Shown here piece by piece: positions 7,467-16,900 of a stretch of DNA of 64,000 nt. The DNA comes from Vibrio sinus (GTDB lineage: Bacteria; Pseudomonadota; Gammaproteobacteria; Enterobacterales; Vibrionaceae). Every line of letters starts with the position of its first letter. The stretch's first letter is position 1. The stretch is from contig NZ_JAMKMR010000007.1 in NCBI RefSeq assembly GCF_023634645.1, positions 1 through 64,000 of the forward strand. The letters are read 5' to 3'. Under the pieces are notes generated by a model. The model saw only the letters and a program-made list of their open reading frames with translations. It made no database searches and had not been told where the DNA came from. The position numbers were made by a program, and so were the translations under genes.

Positions 7467-9089
7467 TTATTGATTATAAAAAGACTGGCTATCAGAGGCT
7501 GTACTGCCAGCTGAATTCACCGCAATCACTGTATAACTTAAAGTTCCTTGCGGTGCCGTAGTATCTAGATATGGCTCATAGCCATAGGTATACGTGCTGC
7601 CCGATTGCTGAACTTTAATTTCACTATATCCCGTACTCAAAGGCGTTGAATCAGACGTTCTTACAATTGTGTAAGATTGCGCCCCTGCGCCGCCCCAAAA
7701 CGTCACTTCTACAGCACCAGTATCGGTTCTTGTTACCGATACGATTTGCGGTTTAGATGGCGGAGTAGAAATTCTTGGATAAGTATCGGCTAATGGCATA
7801 CCTTGCAACTGATCAGAGATCTTTTGCACCGCAGCAACAACGTCTATTTCTTGATAATTGTCATCAAGGTGGCTTCCCGGCCAATGATAGGCCCGATAGT
7901 GTGTGTTGCTCGGCGTTAGAAACGAAGAGCTCTCAACATGATCAAAATAGCCACCTGCAATTGGCGAGCTATTGATGTCTTTTTGGTGAAATCTCATGCT
8001 CCATAATAAGACGCCACTAAGATTGGTTTTGCCATCCAGCATCCTCGCCAGTGTTGGCTGAATGCACGAATCCAAATAGCACAGCCCCATCTCTCCAATC
8101 ACAAATGCCTTATTGGCTTTAGTCGCGGGTTGTGACTGCTCATCCACATACCTAGTGCCCACTTGGCTTTGCTCTGATTTGCTCCCTGGATAAGCATGAA
8201 ACGAAACGATATCAATACCATCATCGCTCGTATAATGCCTCTCAGAGGTTTGCATCGCACCATCCATAATGAGATGGTTTTTGTCGACATTTTTGATTGC
8301 CGCGGTGACTGCTTTGGTCCATTGGCTAAACGTTGTGTCATCAACTGGAGTTGTGCATTGCCAATTACTTCCACTTTGAGACCAAAAACATTTTTCCAGT
8401 TCATTACCGGTTTCCCAGGCTAAAATTGCCGGGTTGTCTTTGTAACGAGTCACTATGGGTAGCACTATTTGATTAATAAATTGCTTTTCCAGATCTTTAT
8501 AAAAAGCAAGGTGGCTTTGTTCTGGACAAGATAAACCAAACTTAGCGCAAAAGGCTGAAATTCCTCCCCATTTTCCCCCTCCGTTGCCATGACTAAAATC
8601 ATTCGCATCAATGAATGGGAATATGATTTTTATATTATTTTGTTTCGCAAGTTGCAGTAAATAATCTAACTTTCTAAACAAAGTGGGGTTGATAACAAAC
8701 TGGCTATTCCCACTATCCCAAGTAAAGTAACTCTGATCGTCGGTATTGCCCGAACTGCGAATGGTTGGTGGGTAAATACGCGTTACTCTGGTTCCCATTT
8801 GCACTAAAGTACTGATCGCGTCTTCTAGCTCTTCTTTGGTTGGCGCTCTGAATTGGTCGTGATTATTCGAGTTCCATTGTTGAGAAACCGGATCAAATTG
8901 TTGGATAGGATCTTCAACCATTGTCAGCCCAGGCATGTTAAAAGAAGCAAATTTAAATACCTTGCCTTGATAGCAGAGTGTTGTGCCTGTCCTCGTTACA
9001 AAATCAGAGGTCGTACTGGGACACGTTGCTGAAAATACATAAGTTGGCGCTAAAAACACAAATATTAAAATAAGATTTCTTAACTTCAT
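7467..9089 (-). CDS. Secreted GH5-type glycoside hydrolase (cellulase/mannanase superfamily)
   Basis: A 540-aa exported protein with a signal peptide (MKLRNLILIFVFLAPTYVFS). The catalytic TIM barrel has the clan-A pair of glutamates: WETGNELE near residue 230 (acid/base) and VIGEMGL near residue 332 (nucleophile). FNMPGL near residue 45 and RVTRIYPPTIR near 100 are typical of mannanase-like GH5 enzymes. From about residue 440 there is a fibronectin-III-like beta domain (PQIVSVTRTDTGAVEVTFWGG...). It probably degrades a beta-linked polysaccharide such as mannan; specificity cannot be settled by eye. The ATG is chosen because GGAG lies 8 bases upstream; a GTG three codons earlier is less well placed. 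Monocistronic. Confidence 0.85.
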   Translation of the reverse strand: MKLRNLILIFVFLAPTYVFSATCPSTTSDFVTRTGTTLCYQGKVFKFASFNMPGLTMVEDPIQQFDPVSQQWNSNNHDQFRAPTKEELEDAISTLVQMGTRVTRIYPPTIRSSGNTDDQSYFTWDSGNSQFVINPTLFRKLDYLLQLAKQNNIKIIFPFIDANDFSHGNGGGKWGGISAFCAKFGLSCPEQSHLAFYKDLEKQFINQIVLPIVTRYKDNPAILAWETGNELEKCFWSQSGSNWQCTTPVDDTTFSQWTKAVTAAIKNVDKNHLIMDGAMQTSERHYTSDDGIDIVSFHAYPGSKSEQSQVGTRYVDEQSQPATKANKAFVIGEMGLCYLDSCIQPTLARMLDGKTNLSGVLLWSMRFHQKDINSSPIAGGYFDHVESSSFLTPSNTHYRAYHWPGSHLDDNYQEIDVVAAVQKISDQLQGMPLADTYPRISTPPSKPQIVSVTRTDTGAVEVTFWGGAGAQSYTIVRTSDSTPLSTGYSEIKVQQSGSTYTYGYEPYLDTTAPQGTLSYTVIAVNSAGSTASDSQSFYNQ

Positions 9090-9351
9090 ATCTTTCACTC
9101 CATGGTCTTATTACGTAACAACAAACATTGTTATTCCCAACCAATATCCCATGGAAATTCGGATAAAATTTCAACATCAAGCCAAGCTATGACAATATGC
9201 GCAGCATGTCATATTTTAATAATTATAGTTATTTATCAAGTGGTTATATATTATAAATTTGTAAAACTTTGGTGGTTCGTGTAAAAATTGAACATTAAGA
9301 TGAGCTATACACAATTTGGGGATATATGCCCCCATAGCTGGAGGCATATTG

Positions 9352-10014
9352 TTATAGAATCACACAATGGCATTTATTTCTGCTAATTCTTGTATCGATT
9401 CTTCTTCCTAGTAATGGACTCGTTTCACTGGTTCCCACTCTTCTTCTAGTTGTTATTTTGTATTCTTGAAATCGTCGTTTATAGGCGTAAACATTTCCCT
9501 CCCTATAATTAAATCGACTCATATTCTCTATTAGCCAGTCATTTGCACTCGTGCAGCTTGTCAACGTCTCTACCGAACTCTCAACAGGAGGAATAACCGG
9601 TAACCATTCACTATGTCTTGACATAAAGTATTTCTTTATTTTTCTCAGTTTGGGCTTTTCATCCCATAACCCACCAGAGCTTGATAGGTTGTCAATAGCA
9701 ATAGATATCCCCATACATTGCATACATCCCAATTTCTGTAAAAGGTACTTATTATTAGCAGCCTTTATGACATCTCGTGTAAAATACTCTTCTAACAGGT
9801 TGGGGTTTTCCTTTAAATCTTGATCGTCAAATGGTTTGACTATCGTCGGATTAAGTTCACGCCCTGCAACACAAATCATCGGAAACCATATACCAGGGAA
9901 GCTTTGAGTATTTCTGCTCTCTCCAGTAGATTGATACATTGGAAATCCATTTACCACAGTAATGCGGTTATCCGAAGATTGTGACTGTTCTGGAGAAAGT
10001 ATGGCTATCTTCAT
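9352..10014 (-). CDS. Orphan protein ending in a CaaX box (possible host-directed effector)
   Basis: A 220-aa protein with no signal peptide and no family I can name. The last ten residues are SRNKCHCVIL: a cysteine four from the end, two aliphatic residues and a final leucine fit the eukaryotic CaaX rule, and Leu at the end predicts geranylgeranylation. A second Cys two residues upstream and a basic stretch before it (RRRVG...RRIDTRISRNK) mirror Rho/Ras tails. An N-terminal phrase, SFPGIWFPMICVAG, suggests a compact globular domain. The gene is AT-rich and stands alone in AT-rich flanks, which fits horizontal acquisition. Translation inside a eukaryotic host would be needed for lipidation; no secretion system genes are visible nearby. 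Confidence 0.65.
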   Translation of the reverse strand: MKIAILSPEQSQSSDNRITVVNGFPMYQSTGESRNTQSFPGIWFPMICVAGRELNPTIVKPFDDQDLKENPNLLEEYFTRDVIKAANNKYLLQKLGCMQCMGISIAIDNLSSSGGLWDEKPKLRKIKKYFMSRHSEWLPVIPPVESSVETLTSCTSANDWLIENMSRFNYREGNVYAYKRRFQEYKITTRRRVGTSETSPLLGRRIDTRISRNKCHCVIL

Positions 10015-10300
10015 TTTATTATTAACCTTTTTATGCCAAATACTGAATAGTTGTGTTATTAATATTGATTAATTTATTGTATTTTTAATATTTCTATTAT
10101 ATCTAATTCTAATATCAATTAATTAGTCACACGACCATAACAAATACATTTTGTCTAAGAAAGAAAAAATACTCTCTCATATCTATTAATGTCAGAACAT
10201 TTAAAAATATAAACCTGATTTATTTTCTTATATAACAATGGTTTGCATTATTTTTATTAATATGAAATAGTACCATTAAAAACAAGGAGGGGTTTAAAGC

Positions 10301-10918
10301 ATGTCGTACGAAATAAAGAATGAAGAACAAAACACACTGTCGCAAGAACATTTGAGCAACATCGCTGTCGGCGAAAGAATATCCTTGTATAAACCTTCAA
10401 TGCGACTTTGCCAAAACGTCCATCAAGCCATCCTTGAGTCACAAAACGAAATGTCGAAATACTTACCTTGGGTGCAACATACACTTACTCTAGAAAGAGT
10501 CAACGACACTATGCTAGAAGCAATCGACAATTTTGACAATATGACTCACGAGCTCAGAATGCCAATTATTGACAATCATACCGGGCGATTCTTGGGGATG
10601 ACGGGCTTAATCATTCGTGATAAATCCGTACCCTGTTATGAGATTGGCTATTGGCTAAGAACCGCCGAGGTGGGTAAAGGTTACATCAGTGAAGCGGTAA
10701 AACTGGTTGAAAGCTATGCCTTTAATCAGTTAAATGCCTTACGAATTGCTATTACCGCAGCGAGTACAAACCAAAAAAGCATCGCTGTGGCAAAAAGAAA
10801 TGGCTATCGACATGAAGCGACACTTGAACAGAACCGACGAATGGCAGATGGGCAACTGGTTGATACGGTTGTTTATAGAAAGTTGGCTCATGAATATCAA
10901 GCAGAACAAGAGAAGTAA
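10301..10918 (+). CDS. RimJ/RimL-type GNAT N-acetyltransferase
   Basis: A 205-aa cytoplasmic acetyltransferase. The opening ISLYKPSMRLCQNVHQAI, the middle FLGMTGLIIRDK and the acetyl-CoA loop YEIGYWLRTAEVGKGYISEAV follow the RimJ/RimL (ribosomal-protein serine acetyltransferase) layout; NQKSIAVAKRNGYRHEATL is the usual C-terminal 'NxxSxxVxxKxGF' helix. Members acetylate protein N-termini or small molecules; the target is not evident. A strong ribosome binding site (AAGGAGGGG) precedes the ATG. An SDR gene follows after 8 bases, so the two are probably cotranscribed. Confidence 0.9.
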   Translation: MSYEIKNEEQNTLSQEHLSNIAVGERISLYKPSMRLCQNVHQAILESQNEMSKYLPWVQHTLTLERVNDTMLEAIDNFDNMTHELRMPIIDNHTGRFLGMTGLIIRDKSVPCYEIGYWLRTAEVGKGYISEAVKLVESYAFNQLNALRIAITAASTNQKSIAVAKRNGYRHEATLEQNRRMADGQLVDTVVYRKLAHEYQAEQEK

Positions 10919-10926
10919 TACAACAA

Positions 10927-11625
10927 ATGAAAATCATCGTCACCGGCAGTGCTAGCGGAATCGGCCTGCACACCCTACAGCGTTTAGTTGAACTTAACCA
11001 CGAAGTCATTAGTGTCGATAAAACATCATTAGACAATGACAATTTACAATGTAAACACTACTGCGTTGATCTACTTGACCCCAACGATACTGCACTTATC
11101 TTTCGAGAAATAGGCGATTTTGATATTGCAATAAACTGTGCAGGGGTAAGCAGCACACGACAACGATTCGATGCTTTTGAGTTGAATGACTACATGGAGG
11201 CGTTTAATGCCAATTTCCACCCATTTTTTAACGCTATCCACAATGAAGTAGCTGTGAGTAATGCTAACCGCGCGAAGAAGCGCAAAATCATCAATATTGC
11301 CAGCATCACTGGCCATTATGGCTGTACTAACATGGCCGCCTATGGAGCAGCGAAAGCTGCCATTCTTAACCTGAGCAAAGTGATTGCCGTTGAGCACGCA
11401 CCCAATTTGCAAGTTAATTCTATCTCTCCAGCGACGATTGATACGCCAATGATACGCAATAAATACCAAGGTGAGCTGCCGGATTATTCCAACAGCTACC
11501 TTACTGGTGATTGTGGCCACGTTGAGGATGTCTTTTCAGTGATTCAAATGCTTATGGAAAACCATTTTATGACTGGGCAAGATATTAAATTAGACGGTGG
11601 GTTTTCCGCTCAGTTTCATATTTAA
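10927..11625 (+). CDS. Short-chain dehydrogenase/reductase
   Basis: A 232-aa Rossmann-fold oxidoreductase. GSASGIG is the cofactor-binding loop, NCAGVS the structural motif after strand 4, NIASITGH holds the catalytic serine region and YGAAKAA the catalytic Tyr-Lys pair. Asp at the end of strand 2 (ISVDKTS) favours NAD. Substrate unknown. It begins 8 bases after the acetyltransferase gene and ends at a strong bidirectional terminator, so the pair forms a small operon. Confidence 0.9.
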   Translation: MKIIVTGSASGIGLHTLQRLVELNHEVISVDKTSLDNDNLQCKHYCVDLLDPNDTALIFREIGDFDIAINCAGVSSTRQRFDAFELNDYMEAFNANFHPFFNAIHNEVAVSNANRAKKRKIINIASITGHYGCTNMAAYGAAKAAILNLSKVIAVEHAPNLQVNSISPATIDTPMIRNKYQGELPDYSNSYLTGDCGHVEDVFSVIQMLMENHFMTGQDIKLDGGFSAQFHI

Positions 11626-11628
11626 TCC

Positions 11629-11663
11629 AAACCCAAACAATCATACTTGCATTGTTTGGGTTT
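11629..11663. terminator. Strong bidirectional terminator
   Basis: A perfect 13-bp stem (AAACCCAAACAAT / ATTGTTTGGGTTT) with a 9-base loop, followed by CAATTTT on the + strand, separates the convergent SDR and coiled-coil genes. Confidence 0.75.
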
Positions 11664-11682
11664 CAATTTTAAAAAGCACACC

Positions 11683-12303
11683 TTACAGCATGGTCAGTTT
11701 TTTATTACGAATTTCAATATCTCCTTCAATAACAGCCGCTCTTACTCTATCTACATGTGCTTCATTGATTTTAGACACCAGCTTTTTTTGCTCCGCGACC
11801 GCGTCTGCCTTGATCATGGAAACATATTGTTTGAATAACGCCACGTCTTCATTGGCAGCTTTGAGCTTCCGTTTTGATGCTTGAAAATCAGTGTAATCAA
11901 ATTGAGTGGTCGCCGTCATGGCTTTAGTTTGGCAAGCTTGTAGATGCTGCATCGCGACTTGATATTCGCTTTGCAAGCTCTCAATCTTGGTCAAATAGCT
12001 GTTTTGCTTATACGCGGCATAATGTGCGTTAAGAAACGACCATTTTTTCGATACACCATCAACATCAATTTTATAGCCTGGATACCACTGACCATATTCT
12101 GCCGCATAGATTTTGTTGGTTGGACCAATATTGGTACTGAAATAATTGCCTGCAATTAAAGCCGTTTTAGCGCCTAAAATAGTTTCAAATTTAGAGGCTG
12201 CGTATACCTTGATTTCATTCGGTGTACTGAATTCAATCCCAGGATGGGTGAAATTATGTGCGAACTCTTTTGGCGACAGGCTTAAACTTCCACTTGTTGA
12301 CAT
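11683..12303 (-). CDS. Hypothetical coiled-coil protein
   Basis: A 206-aa protein without signal peptide. The first half (FAHNFTHPGIEFSTPNEIKVY...) looks globular; residues about 105-205 are strongly helical and charged (LTKIESLQSEYQVAMQHLQACQ, FQASKRKLKAANEDVALFKQYVSMIKADAVAEQKKLVSK) and are likely to form a coiled coil. No family is recognised. The ATG chosen has GGAG 8 bases upstream; a TTG two codons earlier is a weaker option. It stands alone, convergent with the SDR gene and divergent from the PAS-LuxR regulator. Structural or secretion-related roles cannot be separated from the sequence alone. Confidence 0.65.
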   Translation of the reverse strand: MSTSGSLSLSPKEFAHNFTHPGIEFSTPNEIKVYAASKFETILGAKTALIAGNYFSTNIGPTNKIYAAEYGQWYPGYKIDVDGVSKKWSFLNAHYAAYKQNSYLTKIESLQSEYQVAMQHLQACQTKAMTATTQFDYTDFQASKRKLKAANEDVALFKQYVSMIKADAVAEQKKLVSKINEAHVDRVRAAVIEGDIEIRNKKLTML

Positions 12304-12648
12304 GCTCAAATCTCCATATTTTTGTTAGGGCCCTATCAATGATGATTCCTTGTGACCCTAGCGATGACTCAATACTGTTGATGGATTGATAGATACCGCT
12401 TAATGGCTACAAAAGTAAACGATTGCGACATGCAGTACTATTAAATCTTGATGAAGGTTTTATGATCATTGAAACAGTAAGCACACTGTCTCGAACTACT
12501 TCAATACAGTTTCAAATATTGACCAATCAGCACAGATTATAACCCATTGATTATAAGTGAATTTCCAATAGAACTATCAGTAGCATAAGTATATAATTGC
12601 ACATTGCAGGATATACAAGGATATAACGTGGACAGGGAACGAGATATG

Positions 12649-13299
12649 GATACTAAGCTGATGTCATTTTATTTGGAAAACCCATTTCTGGCTAAATCAA
12701 ATGACATTGTCTTGGTCAAAGATGCTGAGCATAAAATAGTCGCATTCAACGAAACATTTTCGCGCTTGTCAGGCGTCGTACCGAAAGACCTCATCGGTTT
12801 ATCTGACCACGATATGCTGTGGAGCAATAATGCAGATATCTATATAGATCATGAACGCGATATTATGGCAGGAGAGAATTATTCCGTGATTGAGCCGTTG
12901 CAAGGTACAGACAACGTGATTTTGCACACCACCAAAAAGCCAATTTTTAACCATTCAGGCCAACGAGTTGGCACAATGGCAAAAGCAAGCTTTGTGAAAG
13001 ACGATGTCATCATGCACGAGCATCTAGGAGGAAAATCAAACATATTAAAAGTCATGGACTTCCCCAACAACAATGCCCATTTAACCACCATGGAGTCCAA
13101 ATTAGTGTATCTTCTCATGCGAGGGTTTACTCGAAAAAAAGCCGCAGAAGCGCTTAACATATCCGTTAAAGCTTTTGATTTTCACCAAGAAAATATCAAA
13201 AAGAAACTTTCGTTAAGTTCATCTAAAGACATCATATTCTACGGCTTAAGCAAAGGTTGGCAGCACTACCTACCCTTTGTTATCCAAACACAGCCCTAA
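12649..13299 (+). CDS. PAS-LuxR family transcriptional regulator
   Basis: A 216-aa regulator. Residues about 15-100 form a PAS domain (NDIVLVKDAEHKIVAFNETFSRLSGV...DLIGLSDHDMLW, then ENYSVIEPL and the final strands). The C-terminal LuxR-type helix-turn-helix begins near residue 145 (TTMESKLVYLLMRGFTRKKAAEALNISVKAFDFHQENIKKKL). It therefore couples a sensed signal, ligand unknown, to DNA binding. ATG chosen because AGGGA lies about 7 bases upstream; a GTG six codons earlier is possible. Its position just upstream of the indigoidine-type NRPS, with a lux-box-like dyad in between, makes it a candidate pathway regulator; this is inference. Confidence 0.85.
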   Translation, partial: DTKLMSFYLENPFLAKSNDIVLVKDAEHKIVAFNETFSRLSGVVPKDLIGLSDHDMLWSNNADIYIDHERDIMAGENYSVIEPLQGTDNVILHTTKKPIFNHSGQRVGTMAKASFVKDDVIMHEHLGGKSNILKVMDFPNNNAHLTTMESKLVYLLMRGFTRKKAAEALNISVKAFDFHQENIKKKLSLSSSKDIIFYGLSKGWQHYLPFVIQTQP

Positions 13300-13315
13300 A
13301 AAATCAAAGATGTTC

Positions 13316-13645
13316 CTATTCTTCTGGCTCATCGGAATATACGCAGACATTATAGTCTTCAACCAAACCCGCTTCGCCTAAACAATGGATTTCAAAAAAG
13401 TCACTGATTTCACGCCGCTGACAATGTGTTTCAAAGCTTTCCTTATCAGCCCACACCTCATGAAAAACAATAGGGAAGCTCACGCCTTCGGCAAAAGGCG
13501 AAGCCACTTTTCTGGTGACCACATACTGAATACAGCCCTCTTCACGAAGAGAGTTTGGCTCTAGAGACTGTAATACTTTAAACAGTTCTTTATCCTTCCC
13601 TGCCTTGGGTTTAAACGACGCCGTGCAATAGATCTTTTTTGACAT
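13316..13645 (-). CDS. ABM-domain (antibiotic biosynthesis monooxygenase-like) protein
   Basis: A 109-aa single ABM domain: KIYCTASFKPKAGKDKELFKVLQSL at the N-terminus, REEGCIQYVVTRK in the centre and FHEVWADKESFETHCQ, with the usual E-x-W motif, in the fourth strand. The family includes cofactor-free quinone-forming monooxygenases and heme-degrading enzymes, and also many small dimeric proteins of unknown role. It is transcribed convergently with the PAS-LuxR gene and divergently from the NRPS, with which it shares the intervening regulatory region, so a link to pigment metabolism is possible but unproven. Confidence 0.85.
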   Translation of the reverse strand: MSKKIYCTASFKPKAGKDKELFKVLQSLEPNSLREEGCIQYVVTRKVASPFAEGVSFPIVFHEVWADKESFETHCQRREISDFFEIHCLGEAGLVEDYNVCVYSDEPEE

Positions 13646-13992
13646 TCCTAGCCTCTAACAGTTTGTGTTATATGATTTTTCTGGACAATAAGCATTCGAA
13701 ACCTCAGCTGCTAGCCGTAGTCCAACCGAGGTGAGAAAGTGTGACATAGATATATGCAACTTGTATATAGATTTATTCCAAAACCATATTGAAAACGAAT
13801 ATAAATTATCAAAACCTAGAACTTTTCTAGGTCACAAATAAGAGGTATTCGTATTTAATCTCCCCCGAAACGCAACACACACTCCGGCATCAGTGTTGCA
13901 CCTATTGTCATTTAATTTCCTTAGCAAACAGGCCGTTTTTTCCAAGCGATATGGCTGGTTGTAAGGACATACCTTAACTGAGTTTATTATTC
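13646..13992. promoter_or_regulatory. Regulatory region upstream of the NRPS
   Basis: A 347-base region between the divergent ABM gene and the NRPS. It is AT-rich, holds the ACCTAGAA/TTCTAGGT dyad (13814-13832) and several TATA-type stretches (for example around 13740-13800). It probably contains both promoters. No ribosome binding site is obvious immediately before the first NRPS ATG. Confidence 0.5.
13814..13832. promoter_or_regulatory. Lux-box-like dyad (candidate operator)
   Basis: ACCTAGAA-CTT-TTCTAGGT is a perfect 19-bp dyad whose ends (ACCT...AGGT) match the general form of LuxR-family operators. It lies about 160 bases upstream of the NRPS start. The nearby PAS-LuxR protein is the natural candidate binder; this is inference. 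Confidence 0.45.
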
Positions 13993-16900
13993 ATGAAGAT
14001 GCAAAAAAACATAGGGATATTATCAATGTTCATTGGCCGTGCCATGGCCAAACCAAGCCGTATCGCGGTAAAGAAAGGTGAATTAGGGTACACCTACAAA
14101 GATATTGCTTTAGGTGCATGGCTAGTTTCGGAGCGAGTCGAACAATTACAGCCAAACAGTGGTCAATATATTGGCGTCTATACCGATCAAGATCAAAGCA
14201 TGTATTACGGCGTATTTGGCGCTCTATTGTCTAATATGGGATACCTGCCTTTATCTCCAGAATACCCCGACGAACGCATCGAATACATGATTTCAGACTC
14301 TGGCATAAAGGTCATTTTCACCAAGCAAAAATACGTGGCTAAACTTCGCAACTTCATCGATGACGATACCCATATCATTGCACTCGAACAGCTTGCATGT
14401 CGTTCATCGAACGAATTTTGCCTAGAACATCTTGCTCAGTATCAAGAGTACGAAAACTCACCAGCTTATATGATTTATACCTCAGGAAGCACAGGGAAGC
14501 CTAAAGGTGTCGCTATCAATAACCGCAATATTACCAATCAGATGCAGTGGGTATTGGAAGGGCTGAACTTCAATGAAAGCAAAACCATCTTGCAAAAAAC
14601 ACCGATGAGCTTTGATGCCGCCCAGTGGGAAATACTGTCCATTTGTTGCGGTGCAACCGTGGTGCTTGGTGACTCAGACGTGTATAAGAACCCAAGCAAA
14701 ATCATTGCTGAGATCAAACAGCATAAAGTGACATCCCTTCAATGTGTGCCAACCTTGCTAAAAGCACTGCTGTCATATCGTGAATTTTATTTATGCGATA
14801 GCTTAGTGGAAGTGTATTGTGGCGGAGAAGCACTCACCAAAAAACTGGCGTTAGAGTTCAAAGAGCACCTTACCAACAAGCGATTGATCAACCTGTATGG
14901 CCCAACAGAATGCACGATTAACGCCTCTTATCTCGACGTTGACCTAAATAATCTAGAGCACTATCCAGAGGTTATTCCGATTGGCACTCCTGTTAGTAAT
15001 ACCGAAATATTCATCTGTCGTGATTCAGGGGAATTGATCGAGAGCCATGAAGTGGGTGAGATCTGCATCAGCGGGGTTCAGCTATCGCCGGGCTACCATA
15101 ACAATGAAAGAGCAACTGCCGATAAGTTTATTCTGGTTCAAGGCCTAAACCATCACGCTGAGCAGTTAATTTATAAAACCGGTGATTTGGGTTTCCGCGA
15201 CAACATGGGTAACCTCCATTTTGTAGCAAGAAAAGACAACCAAGTGAAAGTCAGAGGATATCGCATCGAGTTGGACGAGGTGAAAGTCGCGATAGAAAGC
15301 CACGACTGGGTTAAGCATGCTGGCGTTATTGTTACGGAAAACTCTCGAACGGAAAATAAAGAAATATCGGCGTATGTGGAACTCAACCCAAGAGAAGCTG
15401 CGCTAATGGACCAAGGACTAGTTCAAAGCCATCACGTTTCCAAAAACAGCAAAAAGCAAGTCAAAGCCCAGCTGTCTAATCCTGGTGTGAGAACATTTTC
15501 ATCAAATGAGCGAAGCGTCAAACTACCCGGTCAATCCGAGACCACAGCGCAGTCACAAAAAGCGTTTGCGAGAAAAACATACCGGAGCTTCAAAGGAGAG
15601 AAATTGGATGTTAACGATTTAATCTCGTTAATATCTCGATCCAACCAGACCAACAAAGACGCTGGATTCAAAAACACGATTGAAGAGCTAGGATCCATCA
15701 TGCGGATGTTTGGCCAGTTCCATAGCACAGAGAGATTGCTACCTAAGTATTCTTACGCCTCCCCAGGTGCGCTCTATGCCGTACAAATCTACGTTGAATT
15801 ATCTGATATATCGGGCATTACAAATGGTGTCTATTATTACAACCCAACTGACCACACATTCACTTTGGTTAATACAACAACGAAACGTAACCAAATAAAG
15901 GTTCACTTAGTCGGCATTCATTCGGCCATTTCCTGTGTATACACAAACAATGTCCTTGAAGTGTTGGAAATGGAAGCTGGTCATATCATAGGCATGTTTG
16001 ATGATGTCTTAAGTGACTACGGCATGCATGCTTCAGAGTTGTATCAATCCAATGATCTTGCCAGCGGAGTAGTCACCAGCAGCGACTCGGTATACCTGGC
16101 GAGTTTTGATGTCATTACTGGTCCACAGAGCGCTCACAGCTGTCCCGTAGAAACGTATATACAAGCTAACAACTCAAAAATTGCCCAACTAACGTCTGGG
16201 ACATACCGCTGCGTGAATGGTGATACAAGATTTGTCTGCGAAAAAAACATTCGTAAGAAAGACGTGATAGCCATCAATCAAAGTGTCTACAACGAATCTC
16301 ACTTCGGTGTGTCGTTAGTGGTCCCCGATGAAAACCGTTGGGATGCCTATATATGGCTGGGCCGCGAGCTACAAAGGCTTCAACTAAATGAACAAGGAAT
16401 AGGTTTGATGTCATCGGGCTACAGCTCTAAAACAGGTCATGACCTCCCTTCTTGCAGCCGAATGAGAGACATACTCAGCGGCGAAAACAAAAAGGTCGGC
16501 GCATTCTATTTCGCCATAGGCGGCCCCATCACCAAAGAGCAAATTCGTTCACAAGGTATGAAGGAAGATCTCATTCACTCAAGAGGACCCACTGAAATCC
16601 TCCGAGATGACTTAAAAAGAACGCTTCCTATCCATATGATTCCAAATCAGATTTCGGTATTGCACACGATGCCACTCACCTCGAATGGCAAAGTGGATAA
16701 CAACCAGCTCAAACAACTCGCTCTTCAAGAGGAGAAGAGTAACCGTGTGGTGGTTGCTCAGCCAGAAAACGATCTGCAAACCACACTGGCAAAGATTTGG
16801 TCGTCCATTTTGGAATACAGCAACGTCTCGATAGACGATGAATTTTTTACCTCTGGTGGGGACTCACTCAGTGGCGTTATGTTGATATCTGAGATAAACG

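Noticed and set aside
9352..10014. Naming the CaaX protein a type III effector
   Set aside because: No secretion apparatus, chaperone gene or known effector domain is visible; the CaaX box alone is not enough.
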